Shown: positions 24,069 through 31,358 of the stretch, piece by piece
Layout of the letters: each line of letters begins with the position of its first letter
Numbering within the stretch: position 1 is the stretch's first letter
NCBI RefSeq assembly: GCF_003123685.1
Contig: NZ_QCYJ01000099.1
Location: 62,001-126,000, forward strand
Direction of reading: 5' to 3'
Origin: Nocardia aurea
GTDB lineage: Bacteria; Actinomycetota; Actinomycetes; Mycobacteriales; Mycobacteriaceae
DNA: 64,000 nt
Translations under genes and position numbers: made by a program
The notes under the pieces: generated by a model
What the model was told of the DNA's origin: nothing
What the model saw: the letters and a program-made list of their open reading frames with translations, nothing else
Database searches by the model: none

Positions 24069-25688
24069 TCAGTGACCGTGGCGACCGTTGCCGTTCGCCC
24101 GGTCCTGAGCCGCCTGCAGCACCTTGAGCTGCTTGTGCTCTTCCTCGTGCTCGAGCCTGAAGTGCTCGTCGGATTCCGCCTTCGGATCGGCCCGCAGGAA
24201 CGAACCGGTGCCGGGCTTGCCCGCCGAACCCAGTTTGCTCATCTTCTTCGGGACGCTCGCGCCCTGGTACTCCAGCGGGATCGGGTGGCCGTGATCGTCG
24301 ACCGGGCCGAGCGGCTGGTGCACCTCGATGTACTCGCCGTGCGGCAGACGCTTGATCACACCGGTCTCGATGCCGTGCTCGAGTACCGCGCGGTCACTGC
24401 GCTGCAGACCGATGCAGAACCGATAGGCGATGAAGTAGGCCAGCGGCGGCACCACCAGCAGACCGATACGGCCCGCCCAGGTCGTCGCGTTCAGCGAGAT
24501 GTCGAACTTCAGCGCGATGATGTCGTTGACGCAGGACAGCGTCAGCACCACGTAGAAGGCGATCGACATGGCACCGATCGCGGTGCGCACCGGCACGTCA
24601 CGCGGACGCTGCAGCAGGTTGTGCGGCGCGGTGTCGCCGGTGAGGCGTTTCTCGATCCACGGGTAGGCGATCAGGACCGTGAACACCAGACCCATGATGA
24701 GCGCGACCCAGAACACGGCCGGAATCGTGTAGCGGCCCAGGTACAGCTCCCACGGCGGCATCAGTCGCGCCATGCCGTCGGTCCACATCATGTAGAAGTC
24801 GGGCTGCGAACCCGCCGAGACCTGCGACGGGTTGTACGGACCGAGGTTCCAGATCGGGTTGATCTGGAGCACGCCGCCCATGATGCCGACGATGCCGAGG
24901 GTGAAGGCGAAGAACGCGCCCTGGTCGGCGGCGAACACCGGGACGATGCGCGCGCCGATGACGTTGTTCTCGGTGCGGCCGGGGCCGGGGAACTGGGTGT
25001 GCTTCTGGTACCAGACCAGGGCCACGTGCGCCGCGATCAGCGCCAGGATGATGCCGGGGAACAGCAGCACGTGCGCGATGTAGAGACGCGGGATGATGAT
25101 GTCGCCGGGGAAGTCGCCGCCGAACATCAGCCAGTGCATCCAGGTGCCGATGACCGGGATCGAGATGGTGATACCGGAGAACGCGGCGCGCAGACCCGTG
25201 CCGGACAGCAGATCGTCGGGCAGCGAGTAGCCGAAGAAGCCCTCGAACATCGCCAGGATGAGCAGCAGGCAGCCGATCACCCAGTTGGCCTCACGCGGCT
25301 TGCGGAACGCGCCGGTGAAGAAGATGCGGAACAGGTGGACGATGATCGACGCCGCGAACAGCAGCGCCGCCCAGTGGTGCACCTGGCGCACGAACAGACC
25401 GCCGCGCACCTCGAAGGAGATGTTCAGCGCGGTCTCGTAGGCCCGCGACATGGTGACGCCGCGCAACGGCTGGTAGGCGCCGTTGTAGACGACCTCGCTC
25501 ATCGACGGATCGAAGAACAGCGTGAGATACACACCCGACAGCAGCAGGATGATGAAGCTGTACATCGCGATCTCACCGAGCAGGAACGACCAGTGGGTCG
25601 GGAAGACCTTGTTGATCGAACGCTTCATGAACGCGGCGGCGCGATACCGCTCGTCCATCTCGTTGGCTTGCGTTGCCACACGACTCAT
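24069..25688 (-). CDS. qcrB: Cytochrome bc1 complex cytochrome b subunit
   Basis: Membrane core of the menaquinol:cytochrome c reductase, 539 residues carrying two b-type hemes and both quinone sites. Features are the transmembrane N-terminal half (HWSFLLGEIAMYSFIILLLSGVYL), heme-ligand histidines in VRQVHHWAALLF and IAHVLLFPGIILALIAAHVA, and GSQPDFYMMW in place of the PEWY motif. A C-terminal extension of about 120 polar residues ending RANGNGRHGH is typical of actinobacterial QcrB. ATG overlaps the qcrA stop (4 bases). Target class of Q203-type inhibitors in mycobacteria. Confidence 0.97.
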   Translation of the reverse strand: MSRVATQANEMDERYRAAAFMKRSINKVFPTHWSFLLGEIAMYSFIILLLSGVYLTLFFDPSMSEVVYNGAYQPLRGVTMSRAYETALNISFEVRGGLFVRQVHHWAALLFAASIIVHLFRIFFTGAFRKPREANWVIGCLLLILAMFEGFFGYSLPDDLLSGTGLRAAFSGITISIPVIGTWMHWLMFGGDFPGDIIIPRLYIAHVLLFPGIILALIAAHVALVWYQKHTQFPGPGRTENNVIGARIVPVFAADQGAFFAFTLGIVGIMGGVLQINPIWNLGPYNPSQVSAGSQPDFYMMWTDGMARLMPPWELYLGRYTIPAVFWVALIMGLVFTVLIAYPWIEKRLTGDTAPHNLLQRPRDVPVRTAIGAMSIAFYVVLTLSCVNDIIALKFDISLNATTWAGRIGLLVVPPLAYFIAYRFCIGLQRSDRAVLEHGIETGVIKRLPHGEYIEVHQPLGPVDDHGHPIPLEYQGASVPKKMSKLGSAGKPGTGSFLRADPKAESDEHFRLEHEEEHKQLKVLQAAQDRANGNGRHGH

Positions 25689-26884
25689 GATCGACGCTCC
25701 CAGTAAGCCGGGCCGAGCGGCTCGATGAAGTCGCCGTTGGCGACCAGGAAACCCTCGGAATTTACGGTGATCGGCAGCTGCGGCAATGCGCGAGCGGCGG
25801 GACCGAAGACCGGCTTACCCCATTCGGTCGCGAGGAACTGCGACTGATGGCAGGGGCAGAGGATCTTGTTGGTCTGCTGCTCGAACAGCGACGTGGGGCA
25901 ACCGAGGTGGGTGCAGATCTTCGAGTAGGCGAAGTAATCGCCGAAGTTGAAGCTCTCCTGACCCTTGCGCTTGATCGCCTTCTGCGCGTCTTCGGTGCGC
26001 AATCTGATCAGCATGACGGCGTTGCGGATGCCGCGCAGCGACTGGAAGGTCGCGTGCTCGTCACCGCGCCAGCTCTCTTTCCACGGGAACACCGTCTCCA
26101 TGGAACCGGCGTCCAGATCTTCCGGACGCACGAGTACGACATCCTCGGGGCGACCGGTGTCGCGACGGATGTAGATGGTCTCGCCCTCGAAATCAGGGGT
26201 CCAGCCCGACACCCACAGCGGCGACTTGTCGCCCTTGGCCCACGGGTTCTTGATCATGCCGCCGACGAAGACCAGCAGCGCGCCGATACCGAGCACGCCG
26301 ACACCGGCGCCCGCGGTACGGGTGATCATCTTGCGGCGTCCCAGGGTCGAGGTCTCCCCCGCGTCGGAGAGCTGAGCGGCCAGCGTGCGGCGCTCGATCT
26401 CGGGCGACGGCCCGTCGTGACGGGTCTGGATCGACAGCTCCGGCGGGATGAACTTCTTGCGGATCAGTACGACGGCGATACCGATGGCGAGCACCGAGAC
26501 ACCGAAGGCGACACCGACCAGGGGGGTGTAGAGCAGGTACTTGCCGTGGTCCTTGTTGCCCTCGCCCTTGAACTCCCAGGGCCAGAACAGGTAGACGCCG
26601 ATCAGCGCCGCGCCGAACAGACCGGAGATCGCGAACCAGAAGGTGACCTCGCGCTCGGCGCGCTTCTCGGCACGGGTGCCGGGGATCGGGAAGCGCTCGG
26701 CGCGATAGGCGACGTCGACGCCGTCACGTTCGGTGCCGAGCTTGACCAGCTCGTCCCGCGTCATCGCGTCGAGTTCGGCCTCGGTGGGATCGGCCGCCAG
26801 CGCGGCTTTCTCCGTCTTCGACAACCTGACGTCGTCGTGGCCCTCATCCGGCCGACCCATGTCGTTTGGCTCCTTGTCCGTCAT
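25685..26884 (-). CDS. qcrA: Cytochrome bc1 complex Rieske iron-sulfur subunit
   Basis: Carries the high-potential [2Fe-2S] cluster that takes the first electron from menaquinol. The 399-residue actinobacterial form has three membrane segments instead of one. Cluster ligands are in CTHLGCPTS and CPCHQSQF near the C-terminus. A conserved N-terminal acidic region precedes the first helix. The ATG has AAGGA 7 bases upstream; the stop overlaps qcrB. A 73-base gap separates it from qcrC. Confidence 0.97.
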   Translation of the reverse strand: MTDKEPNDMGRPDEGHDDVRLSKTEKAALAADPTEAELDAMTRDELVKLGTERDGVDVAYRAERFPIPGTRAEKRAEREVTFWFAISGLFGAALIGVYLFWPWEFKGEGNKDHGKYLLYTPLVGVAFGVSVLAIGIAVVLIRKKFIPPELSIQTRHDGPSPEIERRTLAAQLSDAGETSTLGRRKMITRTAGAGVGVLGIGALLVFVGGMIKNPWAKGDKSPLWVSGWTPDFEGETIYIRRDTGRPEDVVLVRPEDLDAGSMETVFPWKESWRGDEHATFQSLRGIRNAVMLIRLRTEDAQKAIKRKGQESFNFGDYFAYSKICTHLGCPTSLFEQQTNKILCPCHQSQFLATEWGKPVFGPAARALPQLPITVNSEGFLVANGDFIEPLGPAYWERRS

Positions 26885-26957
26885 GGCTGTGTCCTTCGGG
26901 TCATGAGCGCGGGCCCCGCGTGGTTACGCTGCGCTGCCGCATTCGGGCCTGACGCGC

Positions 26958-27845
26958 TCACGACCGTGATCCGATCCACATCGCGGCACCGACGACGAGC
27001 GTGATGCCGACCACCCAGATGGCCAGGCCCTCGGTCGCGGGGCCGAAGCCACCGAGGCCGTACCCGCCGGGCGCGCCTTCTTCCTGCGCGTTCTTGATAT
27101 AAGCAATGATGTCGCGCTTCTCTTCCGCCGACAACTGCCGGTCGGAGAACTTGGGCATGTTCTCGGGGCCGGACACCATCGCGGTCCACAGTTGCGCCTC
27201 GGAGGCCTCGTCCAGCGGGGGCGCGTACTTGCCCGAGGACAGCGCGCCACCACGGCCGGTGAAGTTGTGGCAGGACGCGCAGTTCATCCGGAACAGCTCC
27301 GAACCGCGGCCGATGTCGTCACCGCGCAGCGACTCCTGCGCGATCTCGCCGTTGGCGTCGCGGACCACGGTGGGCCCGCCGCCGTTGGAGGCGACGTAGG
27401 CCATCAGCGCGTCGGTCTGCTGCGCGTCGAATTTGACCGGCTTGCGGGTGGCCTGCGCCTGATTGGCGGCCAGCGGCATACGGCCGGTCGACACCTGGAA
27501 GTACACCGCGGCCTCGCCGACGCCGATGAGGCTGGGACCACGATCGAGCACACCCTGCAGGTTCGCGCCGTGGCAGGTGATGCAGGACGTCTCGTAGAGC
27601 TGCTTACCCTCGCGAATCAGCGCGGACTGGTCCTCGTGCGCGGTCGCGACCTGCGGCTCCGGGGTCAGGGCCGTGGCCAGGAAACCCGCTGAGACCAGAC
27701 CCACCAGCAGCGCGAGACCGCCCGCGATACGCCGACGGGTGCGACGCTGCTTGCGGATCCTGCCTGCCGCCGCGGCAGTGCCGTCGGGGCTGGACGCCGC
27801 GCTGGTGCCTGCGGGCTCTGGCGCTGACGGGGGAGATGAACTCAT
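26958..27845 (-). CDS. qcrC: Cytochrome bc1 complex diheme cytochrome c subunit
   Basis: Membrane-anchored c1-type subunit that passes electrons straight to the aa3 oxidase in the supercomplex. Two heme-binding CxxCH sites are present, CITCH in the first half and CASCH in the second, which is the hallmark of actinobacterial QcrC. An N-terminal anchor helix (GGLALLVGLVSAGFLATAL) follows a basic stretch, and a second helix closes the protein (GLAIWVVGITLVVGAAMWIG). 295 residues. ATG 27845 has AAAGGGA about 6 bases upstream. Order on the minus strand is ctaE-qcrC-qcrA-qcrB. Confidence 0.97.
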   Translation of the reverse strand: MSSSPPSAPEPAGTSAASSPDGTAAAAGRIRKQRRTRRRIAGGLALLVGLVSAGFLATALTPEPQVATAHEDQSALIREGKQLYETSCITCHGANLQGVLDRGPSLIGVGEAAVYFQVSTGRMPLAANQAQATRKPVKFDAQQTDALMAYVASNGGGPTVVRDANGEIAQESLRGDDIGRGSELFRMNCASCHNFTGRGGALSSGKYAPPLDEASEAQLWTAMVSGPENMPKFSDRQLSAEEKRDIIAYIKNAQEEGAPGGYGLGGFGPATEGLAIWVVGITLVVGAAMWIGSRS

Positions 27846-27906
27846 CTGTGTCCCTTTGGAGTAGACGGAACCGACTTGTACAAATGCTGTGGGGCGCGGA
27901 CCGCGA

Positions 27907-28515
27907 TCAGCGGACGAAGTAGATCGTCGCGAACAGACCGATCCAGACGATGTCGACGAAATGCCAGTAGTAGGAGACGACGATCGCGGCCGTGGCCTGC
28001 GCCGGGGTGAACTTACTGGCCTTGGTACGCAGCAGCAGGAACACGAAGGCGATGAGACCGCCGATGACGTGCAGACCGTGGAAGCCGGTGGTGATGTAGA
28101 ACACCGAGCCGTAGGAGCTGCTGGAGATCGAGGTGCCCTCGTGCACGAGGTGGTAGTACTCGTATCCCTGGCCGCCCACGAAGAACGCGCCCATGATCAG
28201 CGTGATGACGTACCAGCGGCGCAGACCGAAGACATCGCCGCGCTCGGCGGCGAACACGCCCATCTGGCAGGTGAACGACGAAGCCACCAGCACGGCCGTG
28301 ACCGGAACGGCGAGCTTCAGATTGAGCTCGGTCGGCTCCGGCGGCCACTCGGTGGCCTGCGCGCGCGCGACGAAGTACATCGCGAAGAGGCCGGCGAAGA
28401 ACATCAGCTCGCTGGACAGCCAGATAATGGTACCGACGCTGACCATGTTGGGCCGGTTCAGCGAGTGCACACGCTGGGTAATGGCCGATCCTGGGGTCCC
28501 TACTGCGGTCGTCAC
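27907..28515 (-). CDS. ctaE: Cytochrome c oxidase subunit III
   Basis: Third subunit of the aa3 oxidase, 202 residues with five membrane segments. Typical sequence includes GTIIWLSSELMFFAGLFAMYF near the N-terminus and VLASSFTCQMGVFAAERGD. The C-terminal half has GFHGLHVIGGLIAFVFLL and SYYWHFVDIVWIGLFATIYFVR with the conserved WHF.D motif. GTG start at 28515; CATACT is 6 bases upstream on the minus strand and no ribosome site is seen. First gene of the ctaE-qcrCAB transcript. Confidence 0.96.
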   Translation of the reverse strand: MTTAVGTPGSAITQRVHSLNRPNMVSVGTIIWLSSELMFFAGLFAMYFVARAQATEWPPEPTELNLKLAVPVTAVLVASSFTCQMGVFAAERGDVFGLRRWYVITLIMGAFFVGGQGYEYYHLVHEGTSISSSSYGSVFYITTGFHGLHVIGGLIAFVFLLLRTKASKFTPAQATAAIVVSYYWHFVDIVWIGLFATIYFVR

Positions 28516-28521
28516 GGGCTA

Positions 28522-28527
28522 AGTATG
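28522..28527 (-). promoter_or_regulatory. -10 hexamer of the ctaE-qcrCAB operon
   Basis: CATACT, a one-base variant of TANNNT, 6 bases before the GTG start. Confidence 0.45.
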
Positions 28528-28734
28528 ACTCGTCGTAGTACGACAGCAGTACCCGGGTGGGAAAGTTCTCACCCCGTGTCGGATATCGCACGGGCGGACC
28601 GTCTCTCACCCCGCGGCGGCGGGTCGGCATTTGCCCAGTTCGGACCGGATCCACGCGCCGGATCGCCCGCGATGCCCCCGTCGCGACGCGACGACACGGG
28701 CAACTATGGCAGCCTCGGGTAAGGAGAAGCTGAG

Positions 28735-29172
28735 ATGGAGGCGAATGTGGCGACCGGACTGTGGCGGCGACTCTTCGGCCGGAAGGGACCCGAACCGCTC
28801 GACCCGTCGCGGACCGATCTGGTGGTGGTCGCCTCGAGTTTCGACGACGCGGAGGCGTGTTCGGCCGCACTCGCCCGCGCGACCGGATTCGACCCCGAGG
28901 CCGCCGTGGTGTTGCGCCATCACCTGCGGATTCCGGCGGACCGGCACGGGCGGGTGTGCGAGATCGCCGCGCAGGACGGCTACGCGCCGGAACCGAATCC
29001 GGTCACCGGGGACGCGCTCGCACCGCTGATCCTGCGACGAGTCCAGGTACTCGACGCACTGCACTGCTCGCAGGAACGCTCCAGGATGGCGGGTCTGGCC
29101 CAGCGCCACGACGGATTCGCCGACGGCTGGGACGCACTGCAACCGGGCGGAACCGACGCCGCTCACTCGTGA
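28735..29172 (+). CDS. Conserved hypothetical protein
   Basis: A 145-residue cytoplasmic protein I do not recognise. It begins MEANVATGLWRRLFGRKGPEP, then has regular alpha/beta-looking sequence (TDLVVVASSFDDAEACSAAL, DPEAAVVLRHHLRIPADRHGRV). Three Cys are spread through it (CSAA, CEIA, HCSQ). The ATG has AAGGAGA about 7 bases upstream. It sits between the divergent ctaE operon and trpD. Codon use matches the neighbours, so it is very likely a real gene. Function unknown. Confidence 0.75.
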   Translation: MEANVATGLWRRLFGRKGPEPLDPSRTDLVVVASSFDDAEACSAALARATGFDPEAAVVLRHHLRIPADRHGRVCEIAAQDGYAPEPNPVTGDALAPLILRRVQVLDALHCSQERSRMAGLAQRHDGFADGWDALQPGGTDAAHS

Positions 29173-29247
29173 ACGTCAGCCCGTACGGGCGCGGACTGCG
29201 GGGTGTGGGACGCTGCGTGGGCGGACTCTGCGAGCGCCGCGGGTTCC

Positions 29248-29302
29248 AGCGCGGTGATCACCGAGCGCGGTGATCACCGAGCAGCGAGCGCGCTGATCAC
29301 CG
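29248..29302. repeat. Three 16-bp palindromic repeats upstream of trpD
   Basis: Copies at 29248-29263, 29264-29279 and 29287-29302. The first two are identical and abut; the third differs at one base. Each contains the palindrome CGGTGATCACCG (copy 3: one mismatch). Iterated palindromes of this type are usually protein-binding sites. Confidence 0.7.
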
Positions 29303-29358
29303 CATTCCGGACCGCGACTCCCGCGAATATCCGACAGCGCGAACACCGCGCGGCCCAC

Positions 29359-29364
29359 TAGGCT
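29359..29364 (+). promoter_or_regulatory. Candidate -10 of trpD
   Basis: TAGGCT, giving a predicted mRNA start about 44 bases before the trpD ATG. Lies 57 bases downstream of the palindromic repeats. Confidence 0.4.
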
Positions 29365-29414
29365 GCATCGCGACGAACTGGTGCGCGAGCCGGTGGTGAC
29401 GGGAGTATGTGGAG

Positions 29415-30476
29415 ATGACCGTGCGTAGTTGGCCCCAGGTGTTGGGCACCCTCGCCGACGGTGGCGATCTGGCCGCCGACGACACGACCTGGGTGATCAA
29501 CGAGATCTTCACCGACAACGCGACGCAGGCGCAGATCGCGGCGTTCGGCGTCGCCATGAAGATCAAGGGTCCGACGCCGGAGGAACTGTCGGGCTTGGCG
29601 ACCGGCATGCTCGGGCACGCGCGGCTGGTCCACATCGACGGTGACGCGGTCGATATCGTCGGCACCGGCGGTGACCGGTCCGGTTCGGTGAACATCTCCA
29701 CCATGTCCTCGATCGTGGTGGCTTCGGCGGGTGTGCCCGTGGTCAAGCACGGCAATCGCGCGGCCTCGTCCAAGAGCGGCGGCGCCGATGTGCTGGAGGC
29801 GCTCGGGGTGAAACTCGCGCTTGGCCCCGAATCGGTCGCGCGTTCGGTGCGCGAGGCCGGGATCGGCTTCTGTTTCGCGCCGCTGTTCCATCCGGCCCTG
29901 CGGTTCGCCGGACCGGCGCGCAAGGAGATCGGCATCCCCACCGTCTTCAACGTGCTCGGCCCGCTCACGAATCCGGCGCAACCGCGTGCGGGTCTGATCG
30001 GCTGCGCGTTCCCCGATCTGCTGCCCGTCATCGCCGGGGTCTTCGCCGAACGCGGCGCGAGCGCCCTCGTGGTGCGCGGTGACGACGGCCTCGACGAGAT
30101 CACCACCTCCGACACCACCTCCGCCTGGGTGGTGTCGGGCGGACGGCTGCGCGAGACCACGATCGACCCCACCCGGCTCGGCATCGCCCGCGTCGACCTG
30201 GACGCGCTGCGCGGCGGTGACGCGAACGTCAACGCCGGGGTGGCCCGGGATGTGCTCGCGGGCACCGTGGGCGCGGTCCGCGACGCGGTGCTGGTGAATT
30301 CGGCCGCGGCGATCGTCGCCTACGACCTGTCCCAGGGCGCGCACGATTTCGATGTCGATATCCACGAAGCGCTGGCCGCGGGCATCGAACGCGCCGCCGC
30401 CGCGATCGACAACGGGCAGGCCGCGGCTCTGCTGGACAGCTGGGCCAAACTCACCTGCACCCTCGGCGAGGACTGA
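29415..30476 (+). CDS. trpD: Anthranilate phosphoribosyltransferase
   Basis: Second step of tryptophan synthesis, transferring phosphoribose from PRPP to anthranilate. The GDAVDIVGTGGDRSGSVNIST motif binds PRPP-Mg, KHGNRAASSKSGGADVLEALG binds anthranilate, and FAPLFHPALRF and FNVLGPLTNPAQP are also diagnostic. ATG 29415 has GGGAG 9 bases upstream and gives 353 residues; the in-frame GTG at 29409 would add two. It stands alone, away from other trp genes, as in mycobacteria (Rv2192c). Upstream repeats at 29248-29302 may regulate it. Confidence 0.95.
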   Translation: MTVRSWPQVLGTLADGGDLAADDTTWVINEIFTDNATQAQIAAFGVAMKIKGPTPEELSGLATGMLGHARLVHIDGDAVDIVGTGGDRSGSVNISTMSSIVVASAGVPVVKHGNRAASSKSGGADVLEALGVKLALGPESVARSVREAGIGFCFAPLFHPALRFAGPARKEIGIPTVFNVLGPLTNPAQPRAGLIGCAFPDLLPVIAGVFAERGASALVVRGDDGLDEITTSDTTSAWVVSGGRLRETTIDPTRLGIARVDLDALRGGDANVNAGVARDVLAGTVGAVRDAVLVNSAAAIVAYDLSQGAHDFDVDIHEALAAGIERAAAAIDNGQAAALLDSWAKLTCTLGED

Positions 30477-30758
30477 GAACGCGGCGTCCCGCGAGGGTGG
30501 GGCGCCGAACGACGGACGGCTCGCGAATCGGGCTCCGTTACCGGGCGAGCGTAGGATATCGCCTGGTAGCACGGTTTCCGATGGTGGAGCTGCGGCGCCA
30601 ATTACATACCGACCGGTCTTAAACAGCGACCGGGCAACGCACCGGGCACAATCCTCGGTACAGCCGGCGGCCGCCGCTACAGTCGCGGCACCCGGCCCCC
30701 GGGATCGGCCATCGCGAACGGTGCCTGCCGGTCGGAACGATTCGCAAGGAGTGCAGGC

Positions 30759-31040
30759 ATGATGCGCGCGGCATTCGGTGCGCTGGCGGTGGCGGGCGCG
30801 CTCGTCACCGCCCCATCGGCCTACGCCGCCCAGGGCAGCGTCGTCATGGACGGCTCCGTACTCCGCGATCCGGTCGGATGCCTCGAGGCGACCGCGGGCA
30901 GACCGCAGCTGACGGTCGAGAACCACACCGACGCCACCGTGACCGTCTACAGCAGGCCGGGATGTCGGGGCGAGGTGACCGCGGTCCTCACCCCGAGTCA
31001 GATCGCGACGACGAACGGCGCGTCGCTGCAGATCTCCTGA
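30759..31040 (+). CDS. Small secreted protein
   Basis: A 93-residue precursor with a clean Sec signal (MMRAAFGALAVAGALVTAPSAYA, cleavage likely after AYA). The mature part is about 70 residues, beta-rich, with two Cys (VGCLEA and PGCRGE) that could form one disulfide. A ribosome site AAGGAG lies about 9 bases before the ATG pair at 30759/30762. I do not recognise a family. Many Nocardia genomes carry similar small exported proteins of unknown role. It converges on the Lrp-like gene with a 6-base gap. Confidence 0.7.
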   Translation: MMRAAFGALAVAGALVTAPSAYAAQGSVVMDGSVLRDPVGCLEATAGRPQLTVENHTDATVTVYSRPGCRGEVTAVLTPSQIATTNGASLQIS

Positions 31041-31046
31041 GCCGAT

Positions 31047-31322
31047 TCATTCGCCGAGTGAGAACCCGGCTTCCACGTCCGCGCTCGAATACGACTTGAA
31101 CGCGATATGGGTGACGGTGCGCAGCACGCCGGGGGTCTTGTCGATGCGGCCGGTCACCACGTCGGCGATCTGCGCGTGGTCGCGCACCCGCACGATGGCG
31201 ATCAGATCCACATCGCCCGCGCACGAATAGACCTCGGCGACACCCTCGGTGTCGGCGAGCGCCTGCGCGGTCTCCGGAATGCGGCCGTTGTCGGCCTGGA
31301 TCAGCACGATCGCGTTAATCAT
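31047..31322 (-). CDS. Stand-alone Lrp/AsnC effector-binding (RAM) domain protein
   Basis: A 91-residue protein that is only the ligand-binding and oligomerisation domain of Lrp/AsnC regulators, without the helix-turn-helix. The beta-alpha-beta fold shows in INAIVLIQADNGRIPETAQAL and VAEVYSCAGDVDLIAIVRVRDH; the glycine-containing ligand loop is CAGDVDL. Such proteins can form rings and bind amino acids or partner proteins. ATG 31322 is supported by TAGGCT exactly 7 bases upstream. It precedes, on the same strand, nothing conserved except the DnaQ-UvrC gene behind it. Confidence 0.88.
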   Translation of the reverse strand: MINAIVLIQADNGRIPETAQALADTEGVAEVYSCAGDVDLIAIVRVRDHAQIADVVTGRIDKTPGVLRTVTHIAFKSYSSADVEAGFSLGE

Positions 31323-31329
31323 GAGCGCC

Positions 31330-31335
31330 AGCCTA
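31330..31335 (-). promoter_or_regulatory. -10 hexamer of the RAM-domain gene
   Basis: TAGGCT on the minus strand, 7-base spacer to ATG. Identical hexamer and spacer to the DnaQ-UvrC promoter. Confidence 0.6.
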
Positions 31336-31358
31336 GGCCGCCGACCGGCCCGCGTGGG

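Noticed and set aside
24072..25706. Long plus-strand open frame opposite qcrB.
   Set aside because: Composition is Arg/Asp/His/Gln-rich, typical of the antisense frame of GC-rich genes; qcrB on the other strand is certain.
30590..30620. TetR-like operator around GACCGGTC in the gap before the small secreted protein gene.
   Set aside because: Only an 8-bp palindrome of a common GC-rich type, no regulator nearby and no second copy.
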